This document shows positions 53,583 to 61,507 of a stretch of 64,000 nt of DNA, in pieces. The DNA is from Gracilimonas sp. GTDB lineage: Bacteria; Bacteroidota; Rhodothermia; Balneolales; Balneolaceae. The stretch covers positions 868,001-932,000 of the forward strand of contig NZ_JAEPPI010000001.1 in assembly GCF_017641085.1 (NCBI RefSeq), written 5' to 3'. Position numbers and translations under genes: made by a program. A model generated the notes under the pieces. That model worked only from the letters and a program-made list of their open reading frames with translations, searched no databases and was not told the origin of the DNA. The stretch's first letter is position 1, and each line of letters begins with the position of its first letter.

Positions 53583-54248
53583 CTAGAATTGCGGTTTGAA
53601 GCCTTCATCCGAAAAGCCAGCAACAAGCCTGGTTTGCTCATTTAAACGCTGAATATCTGTTTCAAAAAGAGAGGTTAATTCATTTCTGCTCTTTGACTTA
53701 ACATGATTAACTGATTCTCCTATTGATAAATAAAGCTCCGGTTTGCTGCTTCGAAGAAAATGGGCGTAAATATGGATGGGAACGTAGTCAACATTCTCCG
53801 TTTTAGTGTACAGCCAGGCCAGGCCATCTTTGAAATCAGGAGCTGAATCTGAAGCCGGAGTGATGGTTCCTTCCGGGTAAATAAACAGGCAGGAATTTTC
53901 TCGTTCCAAAGACTTTACCGCATAACGCAGCGATTGAATAGAGGCTCTCGGGTTTTCCAGGTTAATCGAGAAAGCTCCGATTTTACTAAAGAAGGTGTAC
54001 TGCTGCATCTGCTTGTCTTCCATCAGGGCCCGTGCTTGTTGGTGAAAGAGGTTCTCGTTTAGATAAAGAGGGATCAGTCCGTCCCACCAGAGGTTATGAT
54101 TTAAAAAATAAACAGTGCGGGAATCGGGTTCAGGATGGTATTCCTGCTTAATCCAGAGTTGTTTGAACCTTCGTTTAAGAGACCAGCGGGTGTAACGGTC
54201 AAAAAACCATATGAAAAAGCGGGATTCGTCAGCGGGGATGAAATTCAA
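53583..54248 (-). CDS. PlsC-like acyltransferase
   Basis: This 221-residue protein has the acyltransferase block I as FLNHNLWWDG (NHxxxWD variant of HxxxxD), then block II FSINLENPRASIQ and block III FIYPEGTITPASD. It transfers an acyl chain to a hydroxyl acceptor at the membrane. Next to the glycosyltransferase and CrtC-type genes it may acylate a carotenoid sugar, as in CruD of salinixanthin-type pathways; lysophospholipid acylation is the alternative. Confidence 0.78.
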   Translation of the reverse strand: MNFIPADESRFFIWFFDRYTRWSLKRRFKQLWIKQEYHPEPDSRTVYFLNHNLWWDGLIPLYLNENLFHQQARALMEDKQMQQYTFFSKIGAFSINLENPRASIQSLRYAVKSLERENSCLFIYPEGTITPASDSAPDFKDGLAWLYTKTENVDYVPIHIYAHFLRSSKPELYLSIGESVNHVKSKSRNELTSLFETDIQRLNEQTRLVAGFSDEGFKPQF

Positions 54249-54297
54249 TGCGTTCTTTTTTTGGTGATAATAGGGGGTTGTGCCTTATCTTTCAATT

Positions 54298-54957
54298 ATG
54301 AAGAAGCACAGAGATAAATCGATCGTTCAAATTACAGACGCAAAGATAGAAGAATATGCACGTGCGATGACTACACCGGAGTCAGAAGACGTTAAAGCTC
54401 TTGTAGCGTCTTCTGATGCAGAGTTGGAATATATCGACATGTTGAGCGGAAATTTGGTGGGTCAAATGTTGCGAATGCTGATTCAGGTAAGCGGAGCAAA
54501 GCGGATTCTGGAGATCGGAACCTTTACGGGTTATTCCGCTATCGTGATGGCAGAAGCTCTGCCTGATGACGGAGAAATCATTACGATAGAAATGAACATC
54601 CGCTATCAGGAGCTTGCGTCAAAGCACTTCCGGCAGTTTGATCATCAGAACAAGATAAAGCTGCTGGAAGGAAATGCCCGGGAATTGGTTTCGGGACTTA
54701 GTGGGGATTTCGATCTGATTTTTATTGATGCAGATAAGTTGAGTTATGAAGATTACTTCAGCCAAACACTACCGCTGTTAAAGCAGGGTGGACTCATGGT
54801 AGTAGATAACGTGCTGTGGGACGGAACGGTTTTAGATCCTGAAGATCACAAAGCACAAGCGCTGCATGAATTTAATAAGATAGTCTCACAAGATAATCGG
54901 GTAGAGCAAGTGCTACTCCCTGTTCGGGATGGGATTACTATTATCAGGAAGAAATGA
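54298..54957 (+). CDS. class I SAM O-methyltransferase
   Basis: This protein of 219 residues belongs to the caffeoyl-CoA/catechol O-methyltransferase family. It has RILEIGTFTGYSAIVMAEAL as motif I, an IDADKLSYEDYF metal-binding stretch and VVDNVLWDGTVLDP. These enzymes methylate small phenolics or hydroxyl groups with Mg. Related bacterial proteins are often annotated TrmR, acting on tRNA. The start ATG at 54298 lies 4 nt after TATCTTTC, a -7-like element, so it may be leaderless. A terminator follows. Confidence 0.88.
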   Translation: MKKHRDKSIVQITDAKIEEYARAMTTPESEDVKALVASSDAELEYIDMLSGNLVGQMLRMLIQVSGAKRILEIGTFTGYSAIVMAEALPDDGEIITIEMNIRYQELASKHFRQFDHQNKIKLLEGNARELVSGLSGDFDLIFIDADKLSYEDYFSQTLPLLKQGGLMVVDNVLWDGTVLDPEDHKAQALHEFNKIVSQDNRVEQVLLPVRDGITIIRKK

Positions 54958-54976
54958 TTCCCGCACATAAAAAAAA

Positions 54977-55010
54977 GCCGGGAAATAATCGCTTAGATTC
55001 CCGGCCTTTT
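54977..55010 (+). terminator. rho-independent terminator (bidirectional)
   Basis: GCCGGGAA (54977-54984) pairs with TTCCCGGC (54998-55005), with A-rich flank before and T-rich after. It can serve both the methyltransferase gene and the convergent gene at 55030. Confidence 0.88.
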
Positions 55011-55029
55011 TAATAATTAACTAAGGGCT

Positions 55030-55902
55030 TTAAAGAGCTCTATACCACTGCAGGAATGGAAAGGGGAATGGTAATAACTCGCCTTCTGCTGCTACACCGG
55101 CGAAGCCAAGCTGGAATGCTTTCTGGGGTCCGGAATGTAATCTAACCGCGGGAATAATTAACGCGGCGGCTTCATTATTTTCCATGACTACGAAGGAATC
55201 GAAAACCAAGCTCACTCGATCACTAATTCGGTTCATTCCAGCTATGGAAAAAAGAGCTGAGCCGCCTGAACTTCCCGGGCCAAATACAGCTCCATAACCA
55301 ACAGAAAGGGATATATTTTTATCCATTTCTCCTAAGGTAACTGAGCCAAATGGAAGAGCAATACCATAATCAGGTGATGCCCAAGAGCCGGTTCCTAAAA
55401 GGGTGCCTAATGCAACTCCGACATTATTCTTTTTCAAAAGGCTGTATTTTGCAGATCCAACAATCGGAGACCCGAACCAGGTTGTCATCAGGCCAACACC
55501 AAAGTCGTCACTGATGCCAAATTGAATATCCGGCCCATACAGGTTCCATATAATATAATTTTCACCTTTTGAAATGGGATTCGCGTTTGTGGAAATGTAA
55601 TAACGGGTGGCAAAGGTATTTTCCCTTCTAAGGCGACCATCGTCAGTTATTTCCTCGCTGGTCAGCTCTCTCATTTCTTTTATTTCATGCTTGGGAATAG
55701 CTATTTCTCCGAGCTCTTTCGTTAACAGGATTACTTCCCGGGCATCCTGTGAAATGATTTGCCCGACATATCTTGACCCGTCATTTTTTATGATGAGGTA
55801 TGTTTTTGTGGTCTCAGTCTCTGTTTGAGCCTGAATTTGAGTTGCTAATCCTACAAACAGAAAAAGTGAAAGAAAAGCGACCCACAGTTTAGATGATTTC
55901 AT
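55030..55902 (-). CDS. secreted/outer-membrane protein, unknown function
   Basis: This 290-residue protein has a signal peptide ending QAQ. A small domain (about 30-90) follows with LIIKNDGSRYVGQIISQDAREVILLTKELGEIAIPKHEIKEM, a pattern common at the N-terminus of Bacteroidetes envelope proteins. The remaining 200 residues alternate Gly and aromatic residues in strands, suggesting a small beta-barrel. Function is unknown. It converges with the methyltransferase gene and shares its terminator. Confidence 0.72.
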   Translation of the reverse strand: MKSSKLWVAFLSLFLFVGLATQIQAQTETETTKTYLIIKNDGSRYVGQIISQDAREVILLTKELGEIAIPKHEIKEMRELTSEEITDDGRLRRENTFATRYYISTNANPISKGENYIIWNLYGPDIQFGISDDFGVGLMTTWFGSPIVGSAKYSLLKKNNVGVALGTLLGTGSWASPDYGIALPFGSVTLGEMDKNISLSVGYGAVFGPGSSGGSALFSIAGMNRISDRVSLVFDSFVVMENNEAAALIIPAVRLHSGPQKAFQLGFAGVAAEGELLPFPFPFLQWYRAL

Positions 55903-56038
55903 AATGTTCTCTGATTATTTTATTTGTACCTACTCAACCGACATTTTTGTACCGCTCGAGTTATTGTCAGTAACTTAAACGACCAGTAAATGTCATAAAT
56001 TATGCAATGAATAAAAATAGCCGGACAAATTATATTTT

Positions 56039-57289
56039 ATGAACACCAGCTCTCTCAAGGTATTGATAATTGGTAAAGTATGGCCGGAACCGGCTTCCTC
56101 GGCAGCAGGCTCGCGGATGATGGAACTGATCGAGGTGTTTCAGTCTGAGGATTGGCAAGTGACCTTTGCTTCAGCAGCTTCTGAAAGTCAATTTGCTGTA
56201 GATCTGAAATCGTGTGGGGTAGAATGTGCATCTGTAAGCATAAACAGCTCTTCCTTTGATCACTTTGCAGGTGAGTTAAATCCGGATATTGTGGTTTTTG
56301 ACCGGTTTATGACTGAAGAGCAATTTGGCTGGCGGGTGGCGGAACAATGCCCGGGTGCCCTTCGGGTGCTTGATACCGAAGATCTTCATTTTTTACGGGA
56401 AGGCAGGTATCAGGCATGGAAGAAGGGTAAAGAGTTTGAGACTTCAGATCTGTTTAATGACAAGGCGAAACGAGAGATCGCCAGCATCCTTCGGTGCGAC
56501 CTTTCCCTGATCATTTCCGAGTTTGAAATGGATCTTCTTGAGGAAACTTTCCGGATTGATAAACAACTGCTTCTGTATTTACCTTTTCTTCTCGATCAGA
56601 TTTCCGAGAAAGGTGCAACAAATTGGGAGTCATATAATAACAGGGATTACTTTATTTCTATTGGGAACTTTCTACATGAGCCGAACTGGAATGCGGTGTT
56701 GTATCTTAAAGAAGAAATATGGCCTTTGATTCGGGCAGAAATACCCAAAGCGGAACTTCATGTTTATGGTGCTTATGCTTCACAAAAAGTAGATGATTTA
56801 CATAATCCGGATGAAGGCTTTCTGATTAAAGGAAGGGCAGAAAGTGCAACGGATGTTGTGGGTGCCTCAAGGGTGTTGCTGGCACCGCTACGTTTTGGGG
56901 CCGGACTAAAAGGAAAACTAGTTGAAGCCATGCAATGCGGCACGCCCAGCGTGAGCACTACCATTGGCGCTGAAGGAATGAACGGAAATCTGCCCTGGCC
57001 CGGATTTATATCCGATGATCCGCAGGAATTTGCAGACCGTGCTATTCAGCTTTATAAGAACGAGGAGCTTTGGAAGAATAAGCAGGAAAAGGGCCTGGAG
57101 ATTATCCATAGCAGATTTGATAAAGAGACTCATTCAGTCCGTTTGATCAAGAGGTTACAAGAAGTTCGAGAAAACCTGGAATCCCATCGTCACCAGAATT
57201 TTATGGGATCTATCTTACAGCATCATACGGTAGCCAGTACCAAATTTATGGGGAAGTGGATAGAGGCGAAAAACAGGATCACAGATTGA
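56039..57289 (+). CDS. glycosyltransferase (GT4-like, GT-B fold)
   Basis: This 416-residue protein starts LKVLIIGKVWPEPASSAAGSRMMELI (N-terminal Rossmann half with the GSR acceptor loop). Its C-terminal half includes IGNFLHEPNWNAVLYLKEEIWP and the nucleotide-sugar site APLRFGAGLKGKLVEAMQCGTPSVSTTIGAEGM. These are hallmarks of GT4-type retaining glycosyltransferases. The acceptor is unknown. The last 30 residues are an extension of unclear role. It is flanked by unrelated genes. Confidence 0.87.
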   Translation: MNTSSLKVLIIGKVWPEPASSAAGSRMMELIEVFQSEDWQVTFASAASESQFAVDLKSCGVECASVSINSSSFDHFAGELNPDIVVFDRFMTEEQFGWRVAEQCPGALRVLDTEDLHFLREGRYQAWKKGKEFETSDLFNDKAKREIASILRCDLSLIISEFEMDLLEETFRIDKQLLLYLPFLLDQISEKGATNWESYNNRDYFISIGNFLHEPNWNAVLYLKEEIWPLIRAEIPKAELHVYGAYASQKVDDLHNPDEGFLIKGRAESATDVVGASRVLLAPLRFGAGLKGKLVEAMQCGTPSVSTTIGAEGMNGNLPWPGFISDDPQEFADRAIQLYKNEELWKNKQEKGLEIIHSRFDKETHSVRLIKRLQEVRENLESHRHQNFMGSILQHHTVASTKFMGKWIEAKNRITD

Positions 57290-57473
57290 AGTATTGTTGG
57301 ATTTCGCTGATTACTTCCGAGGCAGATAGTATTCTTCAAACTTTGATTTCGTGAACAGATACTTCAAGCTTAGGTAGTTCAATCTCAATGGTCCAATCTC
57401 TAATGGTTCAAGCGTCCGCTTGGACCTTTGGTTGTATCTAAAGCAGAGTACCAATCTCGACTACAGAATCAAA

Positions 57474-58619
57474 TCAGTAAAGCTCATATTCCAGCAGCCG
57501 GGCATCGATGGTAGAGTTATAGAACTCAATACGCTGGTTGGTTCTCAGCCCGATGTGTTTGGCCAGATCAAAGTTTCCGGTAAAAACATATCCCCACCAA
57601 CCGGTTGCTTCCTGCTTAAAATAATCGCCGATACCGGCATACACCGGCTCTAATTCTTTCTCATTTCCAATGCGATCACCGTAGGGAGGGTTTAACATAA
57701 TCACTCCCGGGTCGCCCCCCGGAATTTCTGTTTCGCTGAAGTCACATTTTTTAACCTCAATCAAATGATCCAGTCCGGCCGTACGGGCATTCTTCCGGGT
57801 GGCATTCACCGCTCGTACATCGTGATCGGTGGCTATAATTCTGCCTTCAAAGTCTTTGTTCGACTTATTCTTTAAATCTGAGCGCAAATCATTCCAGCGG
57901 TCTTCATCAAAGCCGAGAATGTGTTTGATTCCGTAATTAGGCCTGAGCAGTCCCGGAGCTTTATTCAGGGCTTGCAGAGCCGCTTCAATGGCAATGGTTC
58001 CGCTCCCGCACATGGGATTGATAAAGTGATTGCCGGGTTTCCACTTACTGGCCAGAATCAGCGAAGCAGCCAGCGTTTCCTGCATGGGAGCAGTACTGGT
58101 TTCGGTACGATAGCCACGCCGTGATACGGATTCCCCGGAAGTATCCAGGTAGATCTGTGCCCGGTCGTTTTTCCAGAATACAAATACAACGCTTTTGTTC
58201 AGGTTAGGTCCTGAATCGGGTCGGGTGCCGGTTTTTTTCCGAATGCGATCCACGATGGCATCCTTCACCTTCATGTTGGCGAACTGCGTGTTGGTCACCG
58301 TCTTGTTTTTGATAAAGGAGGTAACACTTACATAGCCGTGCTTGTCGATATAGTCTTCCCAGGGAATTTTCACCAGCTCCCGGTATAGTTGATCTGCATT
58401 TTGCGGGCGGCAGTCTTTAAGCCTATAATGAACCCGATGTGCGGTTCTAAGCGAGAGGTTCAAAATCATACAGTCGTTCAGAGACCCCTCTGTTTCAATG
58501 CCTGCATGCCGGACTTTATGAATGGGGAATCCCAGATCTTCCAGCTCTTTTTTAAGATAAGGGGTGATACGCTTGGGGCAAGTGATGGAAATGGTGCTTT
58601 TTTGGGAAAAATCGGCCAT
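57474..58619 (-). CDS. THUMP-domain RNA N2-guanine methyltransferase (RlmL-type)
   Basis: This 381-residue protein has a THUMP domain in the first 150 residues and a class I methyltransferase domain. The latter shows FINPMCGSGTIAIEAALQA (motif I), IIATDHDVRAVNATRKNA and VIMLNPPYGDRIG, the (D/N)PPY motif for N2-guanine methylation. It matches the YpsC/RlmL N-terminal half group that modifies 23S rRNA G2445. The RlmK half of the E. coli fusion is absent. Confidence 0.9.
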   Translation of the reverse strand: MADFSQKSTISITCPKRITPYLKKELEDLGFPIHKVRHAGIETEGSLNDCMILNLSLRTAHRVHYRLKDCRPQNADQLYRELVKIPWEDYIDKHGYVSVTSFIKNKTVTNTQFANMKVKDAIVDRIRKKTGTRPDSGPNLNKSVVFVFWKNDRAQIYLDTSGESVSRRGYRTETSTAPMQETLAASLILASKWKPGNHFINPMCGSGTIAIEAALQALNKAPGLLRPNYGIKHILGFDEDRWNDLRSDLKNKSNKDFEGRIIATDHDVRAVNATRKNARTAGLDHLIEVKKCDFSETEIPGGDPGVIMLNPPYGDRIGNEKELEPVYAGIGDYFKQEATGWWGYVFTGNFDLAKHIGLRTNQRIEFYNSTIDARLLEYELY

Positions 58620-58705
58620 AGTAATGTTTGGTGATTAAGAGCAGATATAAAAAATGGAGTCCTTCTCTCGAAGAACTCCATCAATTACGTTTAAAAGAAG
58701 CGAAA

Positions 58706-59137
58706 TCAGTTTATGATTTCAACCAATTCGATATCAAAAGTCAGGTCTTTACCTGCAAGAGGGTGGTTTGCATCAATAATGATGTTTTCCTCTTCTACTT
58801 TAGTAATCTGTACAGGTACAGGCTGTCCGTTTGGTTGGTTCAGTTGAAGCTGCATTCCAACTTCAGGCTCAATATCTTCAGGAAGTTGTTCACGCTCAAT
58901 AGTTACTTCCAGGTCTTCTCTGCGCTCTCCATATGCATCGGCAGATTCAATATTAGCTGTGGTCTTATCTCCAACTTCTAAACCAACAACAGCTTTCTCA
59001 AAACCTGGAATCAATTTTCCTTCACCCAGTGTTACTTCTAATGGGTCTCTTGATACAGAAGAATCAAAAACAGATCCGTCTTCTAATTTTCCAGTGTAGT
59101 GGACTTTTACGGTGTCACCGTCTTTTACTTTAGACAA
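58706..59137 (-). CDS. FKBP-type peptidyl-prolyl isomerase (SlyD-like)
   Basis: This 143-residue protein begins KDGDTVKVHYTGKLEDGSVFDSS and contains LIPGFEKAVVGLEVGDK followed by an insert-in-flap domain (about 70-125), the SlyD layout. SlyD proteins combine prolyl isomerase and chaperone activity. The His/Cys-rich metal tail of E. coli SlyD is missing, ending instead in FDIELVEIIN. Probably a single gene. Confidence 0.92.
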   Translation of the reverse strand: MSKVKDGDTVKVHYTGKLEDGSVFDSSVSRDPLEVTLGEGKLIPGFEKAVVGLEVGDKTTANIESADAYGERREDLEVTIEREQLPEDIEPEVGMQLQLNQPNGQPVPVQITKVEEENIIIDANHPLAGKDLTFDIELVEIIN

Positions 59138-59226
59138 AATAAATCGTTTTGTTTTAGTTTATAGTGATTAAGTGCCTAAAGATAAGGATATTTGAATACA
59201 ATTGACGGCTATCGAGACAGGTTTTA

Positions 59227-59655
59227 ATGATTGAAACAATTAGTAATATCAATGAGGTGCTTTCAGAGGCTGAAACTATAGCTATTATTGGCTGCTCAGA
59301 GAACGTCTATCGCACCAGCAACTACGCAGCTCGGTTTCTGCAGGAGAGAGGATATCGGGTGATACCGGTTAATCCGGGACCGGAAGAAATCTACGGAGAA
59401 AAATGCTACGATTCCCTCACCGACATACCCAAAGACATACAAATTGACATCGTGAATGTATTCCGCAATTCAGATTATGCTGCTGATGCAGCCCGTGATG
59501 TTGCCGAATGGAAAAAGCAAACCGGACAAAACCCTGTTGTATGGACTCAGCTTGATGTCTCATCCCCGGAAGCCGAGAAAATCGCTGATGAACAGGAGCT
59601 GCCGTACATCCGTAACAAATGCATCATGGTAGAGTGGGATCGGTATTTTAAGTGA
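59227..59655 (+). CDS. CoA-binding domain protein
   Basis: This 142-residue protein is a single Rossmann-like CoA-binding domain (YccU type). It has AIIGCSENVYRTSNYAARFLQERGYRVIPVNPG near the N-terminus, DIVNVFRNSDYA in the middle and a CIMVEWDRY end. The family binds CoA or NAD-like ligands; its cellular role is unknown. Its stop codon TGA (59653-59655) lies within the first unit of the GTGAT repeat array that follows. Confidence 0.88.
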   Translation: MIETISNINEVLSEAETIAIIGCSENVYRTSNYAARFLQERGYRVIPVNPGPEEIYGEKCYDSLTDIPKDIQIDIVNVFRNSDYAADAARDVAEWKKQTGQNPVVWTQLDVSSPEAEKIADEQELPYIRNKCIMVEWDRYFK

Positions 59656-59700
59656 TTAGGTGATAGGGTGATAGGGTGATAGGGTGGTACGGTGATTATG
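59652..59700 (+). repeat. GTGATNNN array, exact 8-nt period (left arm)
   Basis: GTGAT starts at 59652, 59660, 59668, 59676 and 59692, and a GTGGT variant is at 59684, all exactly 8 nt apart. The array includes the stop codon of the gene upstream. It is the inverse of the array at 60171-60209 on the other side of the four-helix-bundle gene. Confidence 0.88.
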
Positions 59701-59727
59701 GATTTTTTGTAAGGAATTTGGTTTTGG

Positions 59728-59760
59728 TTGCTCTTACTGTTCGAATAGCAACTAATTTTG
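59728..59760 (+). promoter_or_regulatory. candidate promoter of the four-helix-bundle gene
   Basis: TTG (59728-59730) and TAATTTTG (59753-59760, exact TAnnTTTG) are 22 bp apart. The element ends 4 nt before the ATG at 59765, predicting a leaderless or nearly leaderless mRNA. Confidence 0.5.
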
Positions 59761-59764
59761 TGTG

Positions 59765-60163
59765 ATGAGATTTAAAGAATGGGAGCAAGAGGTGCCAAAA
59801 GAGATAAGGAATGACATAGTCTGGAGAATTGAGGCTTACCGGTTAGGGCTTTTTCTTTCTGATGTATGTTGGGAGGATTCTCATAAAATAATTGCACAAA
59901 AACGATTTGCGTTAGCAGACCAATTGTACAGATCTGTTGGGTCCATCAGTGCAAATATAACGGAAGGTTATTCAAGACTTTCGAATAAAGAAAAGGCTCG
60001 GTTTTGTGAGATAGCCCTAGGGTCAACAAGGGAGGCAAGAGACTGGTACTTCAAAAGCAGACATATCATTGGAGAAGAAGTATCACAAGCGCGAATTTAT
60101 ATGCTCACATCAATTGCAAAGTTGCTTCAAAAAATGATTTCAAATTATAGAACCCACTATTAA
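59765..60163 (+). CDS. four-helix-bundle protein (S23 / intervening-sequence type)
   Basis: This protein of 132 residues belongs to the family known as 23S rRNA intervening-sequence protein or 'four helix bundle protein'. The diagnostic segments are QLYRSVGSISANITEGYSR and FCEIALGSTREARDWYF. Members occur inside insertions in 23S rRNA of spirochaetes, and a relative (Avd) assists diversity-generating retroelements; the function of free-standing copies is unknown. Here the gene sits between inverted GTGATNNN arrays and has its own promoter. Start ATG 59765 is preferred over GTG 59762. Confidence 0.9.
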   Translation: MRFKEWEQEVPKEIRNDIVWRIEAYRLGLFLSDVCWEDSHKIIAQKRFALADQLYRSVGSISANITEGYSRLSNKEKARFCEIALGSTREARDWYFKSRHIIGEEVSQARIYMLTSIAKLLQKMISNYRTHY

Positions 60164-60170
60164 ACCCGAC

Positions 60171-60209
60171 ATCACCCCATCACCTAATCACTTTATCACC
60201 ATATCACTT
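60171..60209 (-). repeat. GTGATNNN array, exact 8-nt period (right arm, inverted)
   Basis: ATCAC (inverse of GTGAT) starts at 60171, 60179, 60187, 60195 and 60203, all exactly 8 nt apart. The array reaches into the stop codon of yajQ (TGA at 60206-60204 on the minus strand). Confidence 0.88.
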
Positions 60210-60692
60210 CATATTCACAAACTGGAGGGGGACGCCGAAGTCTTTGGCTTTCAGGTTTTTGATAACGGCCTGTAAGTCGTCAATTTTCTTGCCAACCACA
60301 CGAACCTGGTCTTCCTGAATCTGAGGTTGTACTTTCACGCCCATTCCTTTAATCTCTTTGGTGATTTTCTTTGCTGTTTCACGGTCAATTCCCTCTTTCA
60401 GCATCACATCCATTTTCAGGTGTCCCTGGGATGTTCCTTCCGGCTCTCCGTATTCCAGCACTTTAGAACTGATTCCCCGCTTTATAAAATTCTTGGCCAG
60501 CATATCTTTAACGGCTTCAAGCTTCATGCTTTCAGCTGCTACGAGGTAAATCCGGTTTTCCTTTTTATGAAATTCAACTTCGGTGTGGAGGCCACGAAAA
60601 TCGTAGCGGCTGTTAATCTCTTTCAGGGTATTGTTGATGGCATTATCAACTTCCTGTGTATTTACTTTATTAACAATATCAAAAGAGGCCAT
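60204..60692 (-). CDS. yajQ: YajQ-family nucleotide-binding protein
   Basis: This 162-residue protein starts ASFDIVNKVNTQEVDNAINNTLKEINSRYDFRG and ends DFGVPLQFVNMK, the conserved ends of the YajQ/UPF0234 family. YajQ binds nucleotides and, in Xanthomonas, cyclic di-GMP as a transcription co-regulator. Length equals the family norm. Its last codon and stop (AAG TGA T) are also the first unit of the GTGAT array. Confidence 0.93.
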   Translation of the reverse strand: MASFDIVNKVNTQEVDNAINNTLKEINSRYDFRGLHTEVEFHKKENRIYLVAAESMKLEAVKDMLAKNFIKRGISSKVLEYGEPEGTSQGHLKMDVMLKEGIDRETAKKITKEIKGMGVKVQPQIQEDQVRVVGKKIDDLQAVIKNLKAKDFGVPLQFVNMK

Positions 60693-60718
60693 AGGTATTC
60701 AGTTTATTATTTTTAAAA

Positions 60719-60766
60719 GGAGTGATGAAGTGATGAGTAGTTTATTTTAACTCACTTTATCACTCC
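60719..60766. repeat. ORF-less GTGAT hairpin, 8-nt period
   Basis: GGAGTGAT (60719-60726) is the exact inverse of ATCACTCC (60759-60766), and the inner GAAGTGATGAG and CTCACTTT also pair. GTGAT starts at 60722 and 60730, and the inverse motifs at 60751 and 60759, again 8 nt apart. The stop codon of the downstream minus-strand gene (60760-60762) lies inside it. Confidence 0.8.
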
Positions 60767-61464
60767 AACTCTTCATATTCATCAAATTCGTCTTTCTCCA
60801 GCTTTTCGGCAATCTTTTCAGACAGAATTTTTTCTACAAACAGGTGATCTTCATTGGGGATCATAGTTTTAAAGCTGCGGATTTTCTCATCCCGCTTATA
60901 TTCAATTTCAATAACGCCTTCAGAAAACCAGGAATAGGTAAAAAATTGTTCCCAGCTTATTTTACGATCCAGCAGTATTAACCCATTTTTTCTCAACTCC
61001 GGAACCAGCCGGATGGTAAAGCTGTAAGCCCCGATGGCGATGATGGATAGACCTGAAGTCACTCTAATGGGAGTGAAGGGAAGGTCCGAAAACAACGAAG
61101 TTCTTTGTATCCCAAAAAGGATAATACCTATAGTTACCATACTCGGGAAAATATCCGTCCAGAAAGAACGGTTCACATATACAATTTCACCACAATTAGT
61201 TTTTTGCTGAAATTGCTGAACGGCCGCTCCCATAAAAAACCCAAACAGTGAAGAATACACGTTGGCCATAACGGTTCCGGCAATGGCTTCCGGAAAGTAC
61301 CCGATTTGGTGCATCCATTGAAGAATCAGGAAAAGGGTGAGTACCCCAATCAGGGTGTAGGATATATTTCTGGCCGTGAGTTGATCGAGATAAATGAGCC
61401 GTTTATAACCCAGCCAGGTACTGATGGCGGCTGTCGCAATTGCTGATACAACTATCCAGATCAT
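60760..61464 (-). CDS. multipass membrane protein, unknown function
   Basis: This 234-residue protein has about five hydrophobic segments in the first 155 residues (starting IWIVVSAIATAAISTWLGY). A cytoplasmic tail of about 75 residues follows, rich in charged residues, ending with an acidic run (EKDEFDEYEELE). The tail contains a SWEQFFTYSWFSEGVIEIEYKRDEKIRS strand pattern. No family is recognised. It is divergent from the DUF971 gene and overlaps the GTGAT hairpin at its 3' end. Confidence 0.72.
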   Translation of the reverse strand: MIWIVVSAIATAAISTWLGYKRLIYLDQLTARNISYTLIGVLTLFLILQWMHQIGYFPEAIAGTVMANVYSSLFGFFMGAAVQQFQQKTNCGEIVYVNRSFWTDIFPSMVTIGIILFGIQRTSLFSDLPFTPIRVTSGLSIIAIGAYSFTIRLVPELRKNGLILLDRKISWEQFFTYSWFSEGVIEIEYKRDEKIRSFKTMIPNEDHLFVEKILSEKIAEKLEKDEFDEYEELE

Positions 61465-61468
61465 TGGT

Positions 61469-61476
61469 TAATTTTG
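61469..61476 (+). promoter_or_regulatory. candidate -7 element of the DUF971 gene
   Basis: TAATTTTG matches TAnnTTTG and lies 31 nt before the ATG at 61508. The upstream TTG is not well spaced (26 bp). Confidence 0.35.
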
Positions 61477-61507
61477 GTTAGATATTTAAACAGAAAATAC
61501 AGATTTG

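Noticed and set aside
57290..57473. Possible terminator or gene between the GT4 gene and the THUMP methyltransferase
   Set aside because: GGTCCAA...TTGGACC and CAAGCG-TC-CGCTTG inverted repeats are visible, but no T run follows and no ORF is convincing.
59765..60163. Accessory protein of a diversity-generating retroelement
   Set aside because: The protein is distantly related to Avd, but no reverse transcriptase or template/variable repeats are present within the window.
59652..60209. CRISPR array
   Set aside because: The repeat unit is only 8 nt with 3 variable bases, the two halves are inverted relative to each other, and there are no spacers or cas genes.
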